A DNA stretch of 64,000 nucleotides from Sphingopyxis sp. PET50 (GCF_025244705.1 NZ_CP104207.1:2852001-2916000); one strand, 5' to 3'. Shown: positions 32,241 to 41,040, counted from the stretch's first letter. Notes: a model not told the origin generated them from the sequence alone. Numbers and translations are program-made.

Positions 32241-33122
32241 TCAGCTTTTGCGCTTTTTATAGGGTCCACGCTTTGCGGGAGGCGCCGCCATCGCGTCGAT
32301 CTTCGCCACAATATCATCCAGCGACCAAAGGCGGTCGGTAATGCCAGCGGCCATCGCCGGGGTAACGCGAAGCGTCTTATGGATGCGGCAGAAGTTGTAG
32401 AACGCGAAATACAGCGCCAGCGCGTGAATGTGATTGTCGAGCTTCTTTGAGAAGGCGTTAGTCAGTCGCGTGAAGCGGCGGTTTTGCATCCGGATCGAAA
32501 GGTTCATGCGCTCGATGTGCGACGTGCTGACGTGGGCAATGTCGGGATTGCCTTCCACGCGCCGCTTCTTGATGCCGGTGCATTCTGCGGGGCTGTAGCG
32601 GACTTCGCTGCCCTTACCGCCTTCGCTGCCATAGAGCTTCACAAGCTGCGCATAATCGACGTCAGCGCCGAACGCGCCTTCGACCGCTTCAAGATATGCC
32701 TTGTGGCCGTCAGTCGTGAGCTGGACACGATTGGAGAGGCGGTCGCGAAGGTCGTCCATCAGGATCATCGCGCTTTCCGCGCCACGGTCGCCGACGAAAT
32801 AGGACACCATCAGTTTTGTGTCGCTGTCGATAGCGGTCCACGTCCAGACGTCACCGGCGCCGGACGGCGCGGCCTTCGCGTCCGCGACATTCTTCTGCTT
32901 CGCGTAGCAGAACGACCAAATCTCGTCGCACTGGATGCGGGAAGCCTTCACATTGCGAACATGCTCATCGTGAAGGGCGAGGCACGCTTCGCCAGCCTCG
33001 ATAAGCAGCTTCGACACCGTGTTGATCGACACATCAGCAATGCGGCTGATCGACCGCATCGACGAGCCTTCGCAGAGCATTGCGAGGATTTGGGTGCGCT
33101 TGGCGAGGGGCAGCTTGTTCAT
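32241..33122 (-). CDS. IS1-family-type DDE transposase
   Basis: 293 aa. N-terminal HTH (KRTQILAMLCEGSSMRSISRIADVSINTVSKLL), then QCDEIWSFCYAKQKNVADAK (first acid), WTWTAIDSDTKLMVSYFVG, LTTDGHKAYLEAVEGAFG (second acid) and HIERMNLSIRMQNRRFTRLTNAFSKK (final acid) to RIHKTLRVTPAMAAG. This matches the single-frame transposases annotated as IS1 family in alphaproteobacteria. Start: ATG 33122 (MNKLPLAKR) by family pattern; ATG 33128 is possible. It should act on the 23-bp ends. Confidence 0.85.
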   Translation of the reverse strand: MNKLPLAKRTQILAMLCEGSSMRSISRIADVSINTVSKLLIEAGEACLALHDEHVRNVKASRIQCDEIWSFCYAKQKNVADAKAAPSGAGDVWTWTAIDSDTKLMVSYFVGDRGAESAMILMDDLRDRLSNRVQLTTDGHKAYLEAVEGAFGADVDYAQLVKLYGSEGGKGSEVRYSPAECTGIKKRRVEGNPDIAHVSTSHIERMNLSIRMQNRRFTRLTNAFSKKLDNHIHALALYFAFYNFCRIHKTLRVTPAMAAGITDRLWSLDDIVAKIDAMAAPPAKRGPYKKRKS

Positions 33123-33231
33123 GCTCATTTTAATATGAACTTTTATGCTTAGTGTAAAGCAAAAAGTGCACACGAAAAGGCCCGCACACTCTTTGCGAGG
33201 CGCGGGCCAATGTCAGTCCGGCGATATGGGC

Positions 33232-33804
33232 TTAAATGGCGTCCATCAGCCTATATTCCGGTTCGTCATCGTCATTATCCGCGCGAGGCTTAGCAATGCC
33301 CCGCGAGAATCGCAGCACAATTTCATCGTCCACGTCATGGGCGCAAATTGGCTGGTCATCGAAAATCTTGTCCAAAAGATTTTCGATCTTCTTCTTAGCT
33401 TTGCTGCTCTCAATTTTGTGATGCTTGATCGCAGTCTTGAAAAACAAGAGACGCAGAAGCTTATCCCCGCCGCCAGACAGGGCAAGCTTGCCTGCTTCGC
33501 ACTTCGACAAATGTTCGGGCGTTACATCAATTCCCTTAGCAACCTCCTTTTGCATCAGCCCGACAGCTTTACGCAGAAACTTAATATCTGCGCCAAAAAG
33601 CTTCCGCGGATGCATAATCCGAGAAAGGACAACCATCCGCAGCAACCCATCAGGGTCCGGGATGGTGTAGCTCAAAACTTCACCCGTCGCCTTGTCAGAA
33701 ACGACCTTCACGCATTTATTCAGTATAACTTTAAACGGCGCTCCAAGGTCAGTTGCCTCAAACTGATCGACAACATGGGCGATACTTCCATGCGTGTTGA
33801 TCAT
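33232..33804 (-). CDS. HTH antitoxin-like regulator, transposon cargo
   Basis: 190 aa. The central XRE-type helix-turn-helix (GADIKFLRKAVGLMQKEVAKGIDVTPEHLSKCEAGKLALSGGGDKLLRLLFF) has N-terminal YTIPDPDGLL and a long charged C-terminal tail. HTH domains of this kind with an extra N-terminal part occur in MqsA/HigA-type antitoxins. It lies 6 bp downstream of a small DUF4258-like gene, a toxin-first order. Antitoxin assignment is inferred from fold and arrangement. Confidence 0.62.
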   Translation of the reverse strand: MINTHGSIAHVVDQFEATDLGAPFKVILNKCVKVVSDKATGEVLSYTIPDPDGLLRMVVLSRIMHPRKLFGADIKFLRKAVGLMQKEVAKGIDVTPEHLSKCEAGKLALSGGGDKLLRLLFFKTAIKHHKIESSKAKKKIENLLDKIFDDQPICAHDVDDEIVLRFSRGIAKPRADNDDDEPEYRLMDAI

Positions 33805-33810
33805 AATACT

Positions 33811-34125
33811 TCACCTCTTCTCCTTCACCACCAGAATTTCTAGCAGTTCAACGTCACATTCACAGGAAATGACCGCCACGGTCAGTTCGAGTTCGATCCC
33901 CTCGACCGTTTCGCCCCGAACGTCCCAAAGGCCGCGCCTGTCCAGCATATCGCTCCGCACCACGCGGCCGTTCATAAGAATGAAGGTCACGTCCGGAATC
34001 GTCACGCCCAAGGCGCGCATATCTGCCGCCCCCTTACGCGAGACGGTCAGGCTGTAGATGCCGGTGCCAAAGACACCGTTGATAAACTCGGTTTCAAACG
34101 CGTATTCGCTTTCGGCGGCAGCCAT
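33811..34125 (-). CDS. DUF4258-like putative toxin, transposon cargo
   Basis: 104 aa, GGAAGGA 5 nt before ATG 34125. The order TVSRKGAADMRALGVTIPDVTFILMNGRVVRSDM ... LWDVRGETVEGIELELTVAVIS ... LLEILVV matches the general pattern of DUF4258/RelE-like small proteins (helix, I-x-x-x-D-V, G-x-V, G-x-T-x-D/E-G, then two strands). Many are toxins next to HTH antitoxins. It is directly followed by such an HTH gene. Activity not shown. Confidence 0.5.
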   Translation of the reverse strand: MAAAESEYAFETEFINGVFGTGIYSLTVSRKGAADMRALGVTIPDVTFILMNGRVVRSDMLDRRGLWDVRGETVEGIELELTVAVISCECDVELLEILVVKEKR

Positions 34126-34205
34126 AGTTGGTCCTTCCTGGGAGACTGTCCCGCCCCGCTAGGCCAAACTTGTCAAAATGTCAAGTGCCTTGGCAAAATG
34201 ACAAG

Positions 34206-34430
34206 TTACTTGCCCCATCGCTTTTCAGCGGCCTTGCGCGCAATCTCTGCTCGCCGCTCTGGCGTCATATTCGCCGCACGCGCCTTGCCGCCCTTACTTC
34301 CGAGCGCAGCGGCGGCGCTTTTCACGTCGTCGCGCTCGTCCTCAATCTCGCCGGTCGCGATCTTGCCGATCATCACGGCGAGGCCAATGGCGTCGGCGGG
34401 CCGCTTTTCTCCACGGGGTCCTTTAGGCAT
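34206..34430 (-). CDS. Small basic protein, transposon cargo
   Basis: 74 aa. The basic C-terminal half (ALGSKGGKARAANMTPERRAEIARKAAEKRWGK) is a motif seen in many small bacterial proteins, possibly nucleic-acid binding. Starts in a TAATG junction with the upstream gene, so they are co-translated. Function unknown. Confidence 0.55.
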   Translation of the reverse strand: MPKGPRGEKRPADAIGLAVMIGKIATGEIEDERDDVKSAAAALGSKGGKARAANMTPERRAEIARKAAEKRWGK

Positions 34431-34708
34431 TACAGATCTATCTCTATTTTGGTCGCCAACTTGGCGATCGTCGCATCGAATGACTCTTGTATATCCACCA
34501 GCTCTATCTTGCTGGCGTCCGCGGCTCGGATGGCGTCTGCCGCTTCGCGGACAGATTTGGCACCCGAGACGCGGAAGATTGCGATACTGTCGAACTCGCC
34601 ATCGTATGTCTGATGCCGGCCTTGGTTGAGCCGAGCTTGTGCTGCGGTCAGCGACTCAAAGATTTTGATATCGACCTTGCCATCGACCATAATGCGGACG
34701 CCATACAT
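34430..34708 (-). CDS. Small hypothetical protein, transposon cargo
   Basis: 92 aa from ATG 34708, 7 nt after GGAGG (longer starts lack a site). MYGVRIMVDGKVDIKIFESLTAAQARLNQGRHQTYDGEFDSIAIFRV has mixed strand-helix character. First gene of the element from the right end, reading inward; its stop overlaps the next start. No recognised family. Confidence 0.52.
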   Translation of the reverse strand: MYGVRIMVDGKVDIKIFESLTAAQARLNQGRHQTYDGEFDSIAIFRVSGAKSVREAADAIRAADASKIELVDIQESFDATIAKLATKIEIDL

Positions 34709-34778
34709 GCGCTGTCCTCCGTGCTTTCCGCTAAGCATATAGGCCCTTCGCGGCCGGATTGCCACCGGAGCGGGATTC

Positions 34779-34801
34779 AAAATTCAAACTGAGACACTAC
34801 C
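34779..34801. repeat. Right terminal inverted repeat of the transposon
   Basis: 23 bp, perfect reverse complement of 31486-31508. Confidence 0.9.
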
Positions 34802-34809
34802 GCGCATTG
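34802..34809. repeat. 8-bp target duplication, right copy
   Basis: GCGCATTG, same as 31478-31485. Confidence 0.85.
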
Positions 34810-34872
34810 ACATTGCTCGCGAGCTAAGTCATTTAATGCGCCCATTGGAATAGTTGCGCCTGCAACTGAACG

Positions 34873-34897
34873 GGTCGGCCAAGCGCCGGCCTTTTTT
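34873..34897 (+). terminator. Rho-independent terminator at the end of the early operon
   Basis: 7-bp stem GGTCGGC/GCCGGCC (one G-T pair), 5-nt loop, followed by six T. It ends the early transcript before the packaging genes. Confidence 0.75.
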
Positions 34898-35032
34898 GTG
34901 GGCGATGCGCGGCGGCCAGAATGCTCACAAGCCCGCGTCAGCGGGTGCGCCCGGTAACAAGCCCGTCGGAAACGACTGCGGGAGTAGAGCCCCGCCCGCG
35001 CAATCACAGACATCGACGGAGGCGCAAGGGCA

Positions 35033-35383
35033 ATGGGCAGACTGAAGGCCCTGAGGCCCACGCTGACCGCCCTGCCCTCTACACTGGCCTTCGCCCCGAA
35101 GGACGAACAGGAGCGCGACCTCTTCCGAGGCAAGCAGCATTGGCGCAAGTGGTATAGCACGGCACGGTGGAAGAAACTGCGGTGGGCCGTCCTCGTGCGG
35201 GACCGCTTCACCTGCCAGCGGTGCGGGAGGCTTGAGGGCAATACCGCCCTGCTCGTGGTGAACCATAAGCGGCCTCATCGAGGCGACGAACGGCTCTTCT
35301 GGAATGAAGACGGCCTAGAGACGGCGTGCAAGCCTTGTCATGACGGATTGGTGCAGAGGGAAGAGCGCGCGAGCGGGCTTTGA
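35033..35383 (+). CDS. Packaging-associated HNH endonuclease
   Basis: 116 aa. WYSTARWKKLRWAVLVRDRFTCQRCGR ... LVVNHKRPHRGDERLFWNEDGLETACKPCHDG is the HNH pattern (CxxC, NHK, CxxCH) of HK97-type phage nucleases encoded just before terminase, where they are known to act with it in cos cleavage. Unrelated in sequence to the homing HNH genes of this phage. The 190 bp after it may hold cos. Confidence 0.85.
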   Translation: MGRLKALRPTLTALPSTLAFAPKDEQERDLFRGKQHWRKWYSTARWKKLRWAVLVRDRFTCQRCGRLEGNTALLVVNHKRPHRGDERLFWNEDGLETACKPCHDGLVQREERASGL

Positions 35384-35573
35384 TCTGCAATCCGAGTGCG
35401 ACACCATGCGAAAAACGGCAGAAATCCGCCATTTTCGACCATCGCCTGTCTCCAATTGAAACAAAAGGGCGGGGGGACGTAATTTAATAACAATAATGCG
35501 CCCCTCCCACACCGGTCCGGCTTCCACAAAGAGATTTTTTCTTCGATCCGGAATTTCCGGGAGGCATTCGCAA
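35384..35573. other. Intergenic region with candidate cos site
   Basis: No gene. It contains GGGCGGGGGG (35467-35476) and GCGCCCCTCCC (35498-35508) as an imperfect inverted repeat around an AT-rich centre, between the HNH and TerS genes, where cos lies in HK97-like phages. The cleavage position cannot be read from sequence. Confidence 0.4.
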
Positions 35574-35999
35574 ATGGCAAAGAAACCTCAGGCGCCGAGA
35601 TCGGGCGGTCGCCCCGAATATCGGCCGACCATTGAGGCGCGCCAGACAGTCGAGCAGATGCGGTTCGTCGGAGAATCGGAGGACGTGATTGCGCGCGCGC
35701 TCGGCATTTCGACGCCGACCCTTCGCAAGCATTTCAAGGAAGAATTGGCGGACGGCCATGCTCAGCGCCGTAAGGAGGTGATCGGCCTGCTGTTCGCCGC
35801 GGCGCGCGACAAGAACGTCTCCGCCATGAAGAAACTGGAAGAGATGGGTCGGGTCGCTGGGGCGGCCGAAGCGATTAAGCGCCGGGAAGCGCCAGCGCCA
35901 AAGCTTGGCAAAAAGGAACAGAAACGCGAGGCCGCCGAACAGGTGGGCGGCCGGTTCGCCACACCGTCTGGCCCCAAGCTGGTCGTCAACAACAAATGA
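35574..35999 (+). CDS. terS: Terminase small subunit-like protein
   Basis: 141 aa. An N-terminal helix-turn-helix ([35 protein letters not shown]) is followed by a helical oligomerisation region and charged C-terminus. Immediately upstream of TerL with ATGA overlap. Would recognise cos and present DNA to TerL. GGGAGG lies 10 nt before ATG. Confidence 0.75.
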   Translation: MAKKPQAPRSGGRPEYRPTIEARQTVEQMRFVGESEDVIARALGISTPTLRKHFKEELADGHAQRRKEVIGLLFAAARDKNVSAMKKLEEMGRVAGAAEAIKRREAPAPKLGKKEQKREAAEQVGGRFATPSGPKLVVNNK

Positions 36000-37705
36000 C
36001 GAAATGGTCCACCGCTTGCTTGGACTGGGAAAGTAGAATTGTAGAGGGGCGGTCGCTCGTCCCGTTCGAACCACTGTTTCCAGATGAGGCGGAAGCGGCA
36101 CTGGAAGTTTTCAAATCGCTCCGCATGGTGGGCGTCAGTGGTAACCCGACGTTCGGCGAGGCCTGCGCGCCGTTCGTGTTCGATTTCGTCAGGGCCATCT
36201 TCGGTGCCTATGACGCCGAGAACGGTAAGCGGCTGATAAGCGAGTTTTTCCTTCTCATTTCCAAGAAGAATGGGAAGTCCACGATCGCCGCCGCGATCAT
36301 GCTGACGGCCCTCATTCGCAACTGGCGCGAGATTGCCGAACTCATCATCCTGGCGCCGACCCAAAAGGTCGCGGGGAACAGCTTCAAACCCGCCGCCGCG
36401 ATGGTGCGAGCCGACCCGGAACTGAGCGCCTTGCTCGATGTCGTGGATCACCAGCGGACGATCCGGCACCAGTTGACGAAAGCCGAACTAAAGGTCGTCG
36501 CCGCTGATACGAATACTGCGGCTGGTTCACAGGCCGGGTTCGTGCTGGTCGACGAACTCTGGTTGTTCGGCAAGCGCGCGAATGCGGACGACGTTCTCGA
36601 AGAGGCGACCGGTGGTCTGGCGTCGCGTCCCGAGGGATTTGTCGTATACCTGACGACGCACAGCAATGAACCTCCTGCCGGGGTGTTCAAGGAAAAGCTC
36701 GAATATTTCCGAGACGTGCGGGACGGCAAGATCAGCGATCCGCATAGTTTCGGAATGCTCTATGAGTGGCCCGAGGCGATGCTTGAGGCCGAAGCCTATC
36801 TGAAGCCGGAAAACTTCTATGTGACGAACCCGAACATCGGGCGGTCGGTTACGAAAGAGTTTATCCAAAGGAAGCTCGGCAAGGCGGCGAACGAGGAAGG
36901 CGCCGATATCGACGAAGAGACGGGCGAGGTTGAAACGAAACAAATCGTCCTCGCCAAATATCTGAACGTCGAAATCGGGCTCAACCTTCGCCGCGACCGA
37001 TGGGCTGGCGCTCGATATTGGGAAAAGTCAGCCGATCCCACGCTGAAAACGATCAAGGATCTGATCGACCGCTGCGAGGTCATCGTCGTCGGCATCGACG
37101 GCGGCGGTCTCGACGATTTGCTCGGGCTGACCGCGATCGGCCGGGAGAAGGAAACGTCCCGCTGGCTGTCATGGTCGCACGCATGGGCGCACACCGACGT
37201 GCTCATTCGGCGGAAGGACATCGCGACGAAGTTGCGCGGGTTCGAGAAAGACGGCGACCTGACGATATGCCGCGACCCGACGCAGGACATCGTTGAGGTT
37301 GCCGAGATAGTTGAGCGGGTGAACGACGCGGGTCTGCTGCCCGAGACTGCCGGTGTCGGGGTGGACGCGGCCGGAATAGCGGCGATCGTCGAAGAACTGG
37401 GCAAGCTTGAACTCGGCGAGCAGTGCATCGTCGCGGTGCAGCAAGGCTACAAGCTCAACGGCGCTATTGCCGGGTCCGAGCGGAAACTGAAGGACGGCAC
37501 GCTCGTCCACGCCGACCAGCCCTTGATGGACTGGTGCGTCAGCAACGCGAAAGTTGAGATGCGCGGAAGCGCGATGCTGATCACGAAACAGGCGGCCGGG
37601 CGGGCCAAGATCGACCCGCTCTCGGCGAAATTCAATGCGGTCATGCTGATGGCCCGCAACCCCGAGGCGCGAACTGCGCCGACCTACCAGCTTATCGTAA
37701 TCTAG
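35996..37705 (+). CDS. terL: Terminase large subunit
   Basis: 569 aa, normal for HK97-type TerL. ATPase: [18 protein letters not shown] (Walker A variant), [28 protein letters not shown] (Walker B), [14 protein letters not shown] (motif III). Nuclease domain: [19 protein letters not shown] (first Asp), [16 protein letters not shown], and [13 protein letters not shown] ... [15 protein letters not shown]. Pumps DNA into the prohead and cuts it. Confidence 0.92.
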   Translation: MTKWSTACLDWESRIVEGRSLVPFEPLFPDEAEAALEVFKSLRMVGVSGNPTFGEACAPFVFDFVRAIFGAYDAENGKRLISEFFLLISKKNGKSTIAAAIMLTALIRNWREIAELIILAPTQKVAGNSFKPAAAMVRADPELSALLDVVDHQRTIRHQLTKAELKVVAADTNTAAGSQAGFVLVDELWLFGKRANADDVLEEATGGLASRPEGFVVYLTTHSNEPPAGVFKEKLEYFRDVRDGKISDPHSFGMLYEWPEAMLEAEAYLKPENFYVTNPNIGRSVTKEFIQRKLGKAANEEGADIDEETGEVETKQIVLAKYLNVEIGLNLRRDRWAGARYWEKSADPTLKTIKDLIDRCEVIVVGIDGGGLDDLLGLTAIGREKETSRWLSWSHAWAHTDVLIRRKDIATKLRGFEKDGDLTICRDPTQDIVEVAEIVERVNDAGLLPETAGVGVDAAGIAAIVEELGKLELGEQCIVAVQQGYKLNGAIAGSERKLKDGTLVHADQPLMDWCVSNAKVEMRGSAMLITKQAAGRAKIDPLSAKFNAVMLMARNPEARTAPTYQLIVI

Positions 37706-37715
37706 GAGAAATCCC

Positions 37716-38333
37716 TTGCAAAACAGGGCCTATTCCATCCTCTCGATCAAGTCGATCGACGAGGACCAGCGCATTATTGAAGGCATCGCCAGCACTCCCG
37801 CGCCGGATCGCATGGGAGATATCGTCAATCCGCTCGGCGCGAAGTTCACCCTCCCCTTGCCGTTCCTGTGGCAGCACAATCACAGCGAGCCGATTGGCCA
37901 CGTCATCGAGGCGAAGGCCACAAAGGAAGGCATCTGGTTCCGCGCCAAGATTGCGAAGACCGATGAGCCGGGCAAACTCAAGGAATTGCTCGACTTCGCG
38001 TGGCAGTGCATCAAGCTCAAGCTGGTCGCTGCGGTGTCGATCGGCTTCAAGCCCGAAAAATATGCCTTCCTCAGCGAAGGCGGCGTCGAGTTCGACGAAT
38101 GGGAATGGTTCGAGCTTAGTGCGGTGACGATTCCCGCGCAGAGCGAAGCCACCATCGACGCCGTGAAATCCATGGACGCGAAGTTTCGCAAAGCTGCAGG
38201 CGTCCCCGACCCCGAAATTCCGCAACCCGAAGCGCCCGCTCACCAGAGCAAATCCGTGCGCGTCGTGAAGCTGAACCAGCCAGTCGAAGGATCGACGGCG
38301 CCCTTCGTCGTGCGCGAGATCAAGCGCACCTGA
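37716..38333 (+). CDS. HK97-family prohead protease
   Basis: 205 aa from TTG 37716, with AGGAGA 7 nt upstream and no ATG nearby. PFLWQHNHSEPIGHV holds the catalytic His, and LVAAVSIGFKPEK the Ser, as in U35 prohead proteases; EWFELSAVTIPAQSEATI is the typical end of the domain. It precedes the major capsid gene and cleaves its N-terminal delta domain during maturation. Confidence 0.9.
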   Translation: MQNRAYSILSIKSIDEDQRIIEGIASTPAPDRMGDIVNPLGAKFTLPLPFLWQHNHSEPIGHVIEAKATKEGIWFRAKIAKTDEPGKLKELLDFAWQCIKLKLVAAVSIGFKPEKYAFLSEGGVEFDEWEWFELSAVTIPAQSEATIDAVKSMDAKFRKAAGVPDPEIPQPEAPAHQSKSVRVVKLNQPVEGSTAPFVVREIKRT

Positions 38334-38340
38334 CCAATCG

Positions 38341-38387
38341 GACTTCCACGCCGTGAGGCGTCGAGTCCCTCAGATGGATTTTTCATC
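38341..38387 (+). promoter_or_regulatory. Leader of the major capsid gene, repeated before the tail-tube gene
   Basis: Contains CCGTGAGGCG.TCGAGTCCCTC and AGATGGATTTTTCATC directly before ATG. A similar leader precedes the tail tube protein at 49744-49805 (CGTGATGGCGCCGAGTCCC ... AGATGGATTTTTCAAC). No strong Shine-Dalgarno is present in either. Probably a shared expression signal for the two most abundant virion proteins. Confidence 0.55.
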
Positions 38388-39833
38388 ATGAACATTGCGG
38401 AACAGATTCGCGCCTTCGAAGAGAAGCGCGCGGCCCTCATTGCGGCCAACACCACCATCATGGAAAAGGCGGCCGAAGAAGGCTCGACGCTCGACGCCGA
38501 GCAGAAGGAAAGCTTCGACGGCAACGAAGCCGACATCGCCGAGATCGACGATCACCTGAAGCGCCTGCGCGCGATGGAAAAGGCAAACAAGTCCGCTGCG
38601 GTTCCCGCTGAAGGCCAGAGTGCCGAAGACGCCGCCACCTCGCGCGCCGACCACCGGATCGAGGTCAAGGCTCAGCCCAAGCTCGAAAAGGGCATCGCGT
38701 TCGCCCGCCTCGTCAAAAGCTTCGGCATCGCCAAGGGTTCGCTCGGCGGCGCGGTCAGTTTTGCGGCTGCCCGCTATGGCGATCAGTCGGAAACCGTGGC
38801 CGTGCTCAAGGGCATGGAAACCCGCGGCTTCGACAAGATCGAGAAGGCGGAAGTTCCCGCCGGCGCCAACATCTCGGGCAACTGGGCTGAGGCGCTGGTC
38901 GGAACGGAATCGTCCGCGTTCGCCGATTTCGTCGAGTTCCTGCGCCCCATGACGATCATTGGCCGGTTCGGCTCGGGCGGCATCCCGTCGCTGCGCCGGG
39001 TCCCGTTCCGCGTCCCGCTGATCACGCAGACCCTCCCCGGCGAAGGCCACTGGGTCGGTGAAGGCAAGCCGAAGCCGCTGACGAGTTTCGGCTTCAGCCG
39101 CACGACGCTCGATCCGCTGAAGGTCGCGAACATCGCGGTCCTGACAATGGAGATGGTGCGCGACAGCTCGCCGTCGGCCGAAGCGATCGTGCGCGACCAA
39201 CTCGCGGAAGCACTGGCGCAGCGCCTCGACATCGACTTCATCAACCCCGCGAAGGACGTGGCTCCCGGTGTCTCGCCGGCCTCGATCACGTTCGGCGCGG
39301 ACTCGATTGCTGCGGAAGGCAGCGGCGATGCGGACGATATCCGAGTCGACGTGCGGTCGTTGATGCAGAAGTTCGTCGATGCGAACAACCCGCTGTCGGC
39401 GGGTGTCTGGATCATGCCCGCTGGCCTGGCCCTGTCGCTGTCGATGATGGTCAATCCGCTCGGTCAGCCCGAGTTCCCCGGCCTGACCGCGAACGGCGGC
39501 ACGTTCTTCGGTCTGCCGGTGATCACGTCGGAATATGCCGGCGCGAACTATCTGTCGGGCAGCATCGTCGTGCTGGTCAATGCATCCGACATCTACTTCG
39601 CGGATGAAGGCGGCGTTTCGGTCGATATGAGCCGCGAGGCGTCGCTCGAAATGCTGGACAGTTCGCTGCTGCAGAATGCCGTGGCCGACGTCAACGCGAC
39701 GTCGCTCGTCAGCCTGTGGCAGACCAACAGCGTCGGCTTCCTCGCCGAGCGCACGGTAAATTGGGCACGTCGCCGTGCGACCGGCGTCACCTATCTGACC
39801 GGCGCCGCATGGGGTGGCCCGACCAACACCTGA
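38388..39833 (+). CDS. HK97-fold major capsid protein
   Basis: 481 aa. The N-terminal charged coiled-coil delta domain (EEKRAALIAANTTIMEKAAEEG to about residue 90) acts as scaffold and should be removed by the protease. The mature part has HK97 fold landmarks: FVEFLRPMTIIGRFG, RRVPFRVPLITQT, GHWVGEGKPKPLTSF, NPLGQPEFPGL and FFGLPVITSEY. Length is usual for capsid with fused scaffold. Followed by a strong terminator. Confidence 0.92.
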   Translation: MNIAEQIRAFEEKRAALIAANTTIMEKAAEEGSTLDAEQKESFDGNEADIAEIDDHLKRLRAMEKANKSAAVPAEGQSAEDAATSRADHRIEVKAQPKLEKGIAFARLVKSFGIAKGSLGGAVSFAAARYGDQSETVAVLKGMETRGFDKIEKAEVPAGANISGNWAEALVGTESSAFADFVEFLRPMTIIGRFGSGGIPSLRRVPFRVPLITQTLPGEGHWVGEGKPKPLTSFGFSRTTLDPLKVANIAVLTMEMVRDSSPSAEAIVRDQLAEALAQRLDIDFINPAKDVAPGVSPASITFGADSIAAEGSGDADDIRVDVRSLMQKFVDANNPLSAGVWIMPAGLALSLSMMVNPLGQPEFPGLTANGGTFFGLPVITSEYAGANYLSGSIVVLVNASDIYFADEGGVSVDMSREASLEMLDSSLLQNAVADVNATSLVSLWQTNSVGFLAERTVNWARRRATGVTYLTGAAWGGPTNT

Positions 39834-39839
39834 TGATGC

Positions 39840-39872
39840 GGGCGGCGGGCTTCGGCTCGCCGCCCCTTTTTT
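39840..39872 (+). terminator. Strong terminator after the capsid gene
   Basis: 11-bp GC stem (GGGCGGCGGGC with GCTCGCCGCCC, one G-T pair), TTCG tetraloop, then C and six T. It should limit transcription into the cassette beyond. Confidence 0.85.
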
Positions 39873-39886
39873 CGTGGAGCGAGAGT

Positions 39887-40213
39887 ATGGCGCACAAGGA
39901 TATGGTCGCTATCGGAGACTTTCGATACGGCACCCGCCGGCTGAGCGAGGGCGATATGATCCGCAAGGTCGAGGGCCCGCGCGCGCGCCTGCTCGAAGCC
40001 CTCGGGATGGCGAAGGTCGGCAAGCGACGTGCACGGCGCCCGCAGCTCGATCATGACGACAACGGCGTTGAAGGCGGCTCGCTCAAGCAAACCGGCGACG
40101 ACCTTCCCGCCCTCCGCGCCGCCTATGAAGCGAAATTCGGCAAGCGCGTTTTCAACGGCTGGTCGGCAGAAGAAATACGCCGACGACTTGCAGAAGCGAC
40201 GCCAAAGTCCTAA
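39887..40213 (+). CDS. Hypothetical head-region protein
   Basis: 108 aa from ATG 39887 (GGAG upstream). MAHKDMVAIGDFRYGTRRLSEGDMIRKVEGPRARLLEALGMAK resembles the small strand-rich proteins often encoded after capsid genes, and LPALRAAYEAKFGKRVFNGWSAEEIRRRL a C-terminal helix pair. Possible head-tail or decoration protein; function not shown. Confidence 0.55.
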   Translation: MAHKDMVAIGDFRYGTRRLSEGDMIRKVEGPRARLLEALGMAKVGKRRARRPQLDHDDNGVEGGSLKQTGDDLPALRAAYEAKFGKRVFNGWSAEEIRRRLAEATPKS

Positions 40214-40287
40214 GATTTCTGCGGCTCGACGGGTGCTGGAAACACCGCGCCGAGCCTGACCACAAACCGACTTTCGAGGAGTCGATC

Positions 40288-40989
40288 ATGGCTATCAATG
40301 ATTCTATATGCGCCGTCGGCGACTGCATCAACCCGGCCTATTGCAAGGGTTATTGTCATAAGCATTATACCCGTCTGCATCGGCACGGGAGCACATCCAA
40401 GCGATCACGCAAACTTGGGCGCATTTGCTCCATCGAGGGCTGCGACAGAGCCCATTGCGCTCATGGCTACTGCACGATGCACTACGAACGGATGCGCCGC
40501 CACGGGTCACCAGACAGAGGCGGAACATTTCATGGCGAGCCCCTTGCCTTCCTGACCGAGAAGGTCCTGTCACACACAGGACCAGACTGTCTGCCGTGGC
40601 CTTACAATCGGCACGATGCTGGCTACGGAATGTTATGGGTCGATGGAAAGCCGACCCGAGTATCCCGCATAGTTTGCGAGCGGAAAAATGGACCCGAGCC
40701 ATTTCCGGGCGCTCAAGCGGCCCATTTTTGCGGCAACGCGACGTGCGTAAATCCATCGCATCTGCGCTGGGCTACGAAGTCAGAGAATGAATTAGATAAA
40801 GTGAAGCACGGCACACATCATCGAGGCGAGCGTCACCATAATCGTTCGCTGACCGAAGAAGATGTCCGCCGCATTCGAAAACTCTGCCAGACGATGCTCC
40901 ACCGTGAAGTGGCTAGTATGTTCGGCATTCATCGAATGACAGTTGGTAAAATCGCGCGACGAAAGAGGTGGGCATGGTTGGAAGATTAA
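40288..40989 (+). CDS. HNH homing endonuclease with two N-terminal Cys/His repeats
   Basis: 233 aa, GAGGAG before ATG. Two copies of a C-x4-C-x6-7-GYC-x2-HY-x-R-x2-RHG module (residues 6-38 and 47-79) form likely zinc fingers for target binding. Then comes the HNH core (HFCGNATCVNPSHLRWATKSENELDKV) and an HTH tail (LTEEDVRRIRKLCQTMLHREVASMFGIHRMTVGKI). Related to the HNH genes at 13834 and 25957 but with the added fingers. Sits in the late operon after the capsid. Confidence 0.87.
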   Translation: MAINDSICAVGDCINPAYCKGYCHKHYTRLHRHGSTSKRSRKLGRICSIEGCDRAHCAHGYCTMHYERMRRHGSPDRGGTFHGEPLAFLTEKVLSHTGPDCLPWPYNRHDAGYGMLWVDGKPTRVSRIVCERKNGPEPFPGAQAAHFCGNATCVNPSHLRWATKSENELDKVKHGTHHRGERHHNRSLTEEDVRRIRKLCQTMLHREVASMFGIHRMTVGKIARRKRWAWLED

Positions 40990-41040
40990 TGAGCGGCTGG
41001 CCTGCCGATGTCCTCAAAGCGAAGTTGGCCGGAGCCTGAC

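Larger units (their letters stand above)
31486..34801 (-). mobile_element. IS1-family-type transposon with cargo genes
   Basis: 3316 bp. Perfect 23-bp terminal inverted repeats, GGTAGTGTCTCAGTTTGAAT at the outer end of each (31486-31508 and 34779-34801), are flanked by the 8-bp duplication GCGCATTG. It encodes one transposase, with cargo on both sides: a NYN protein to the left; a toxin-antitoxin-like pair and two small genes to the right, all on the minus strand. Simple IS1-family elements are about 0.8-1.2 kb and carry only the transposase, so this is a cargo-bearing version. The intact repeats and duplication point to a fairly recent insertion. Confidence 0.9.

Noticed and set aside
40989..41039. 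16-codon frame between the HNH gene and the next late gene
   Set aside because: Too short and no ribosome site; only the TAATG junction supports it.
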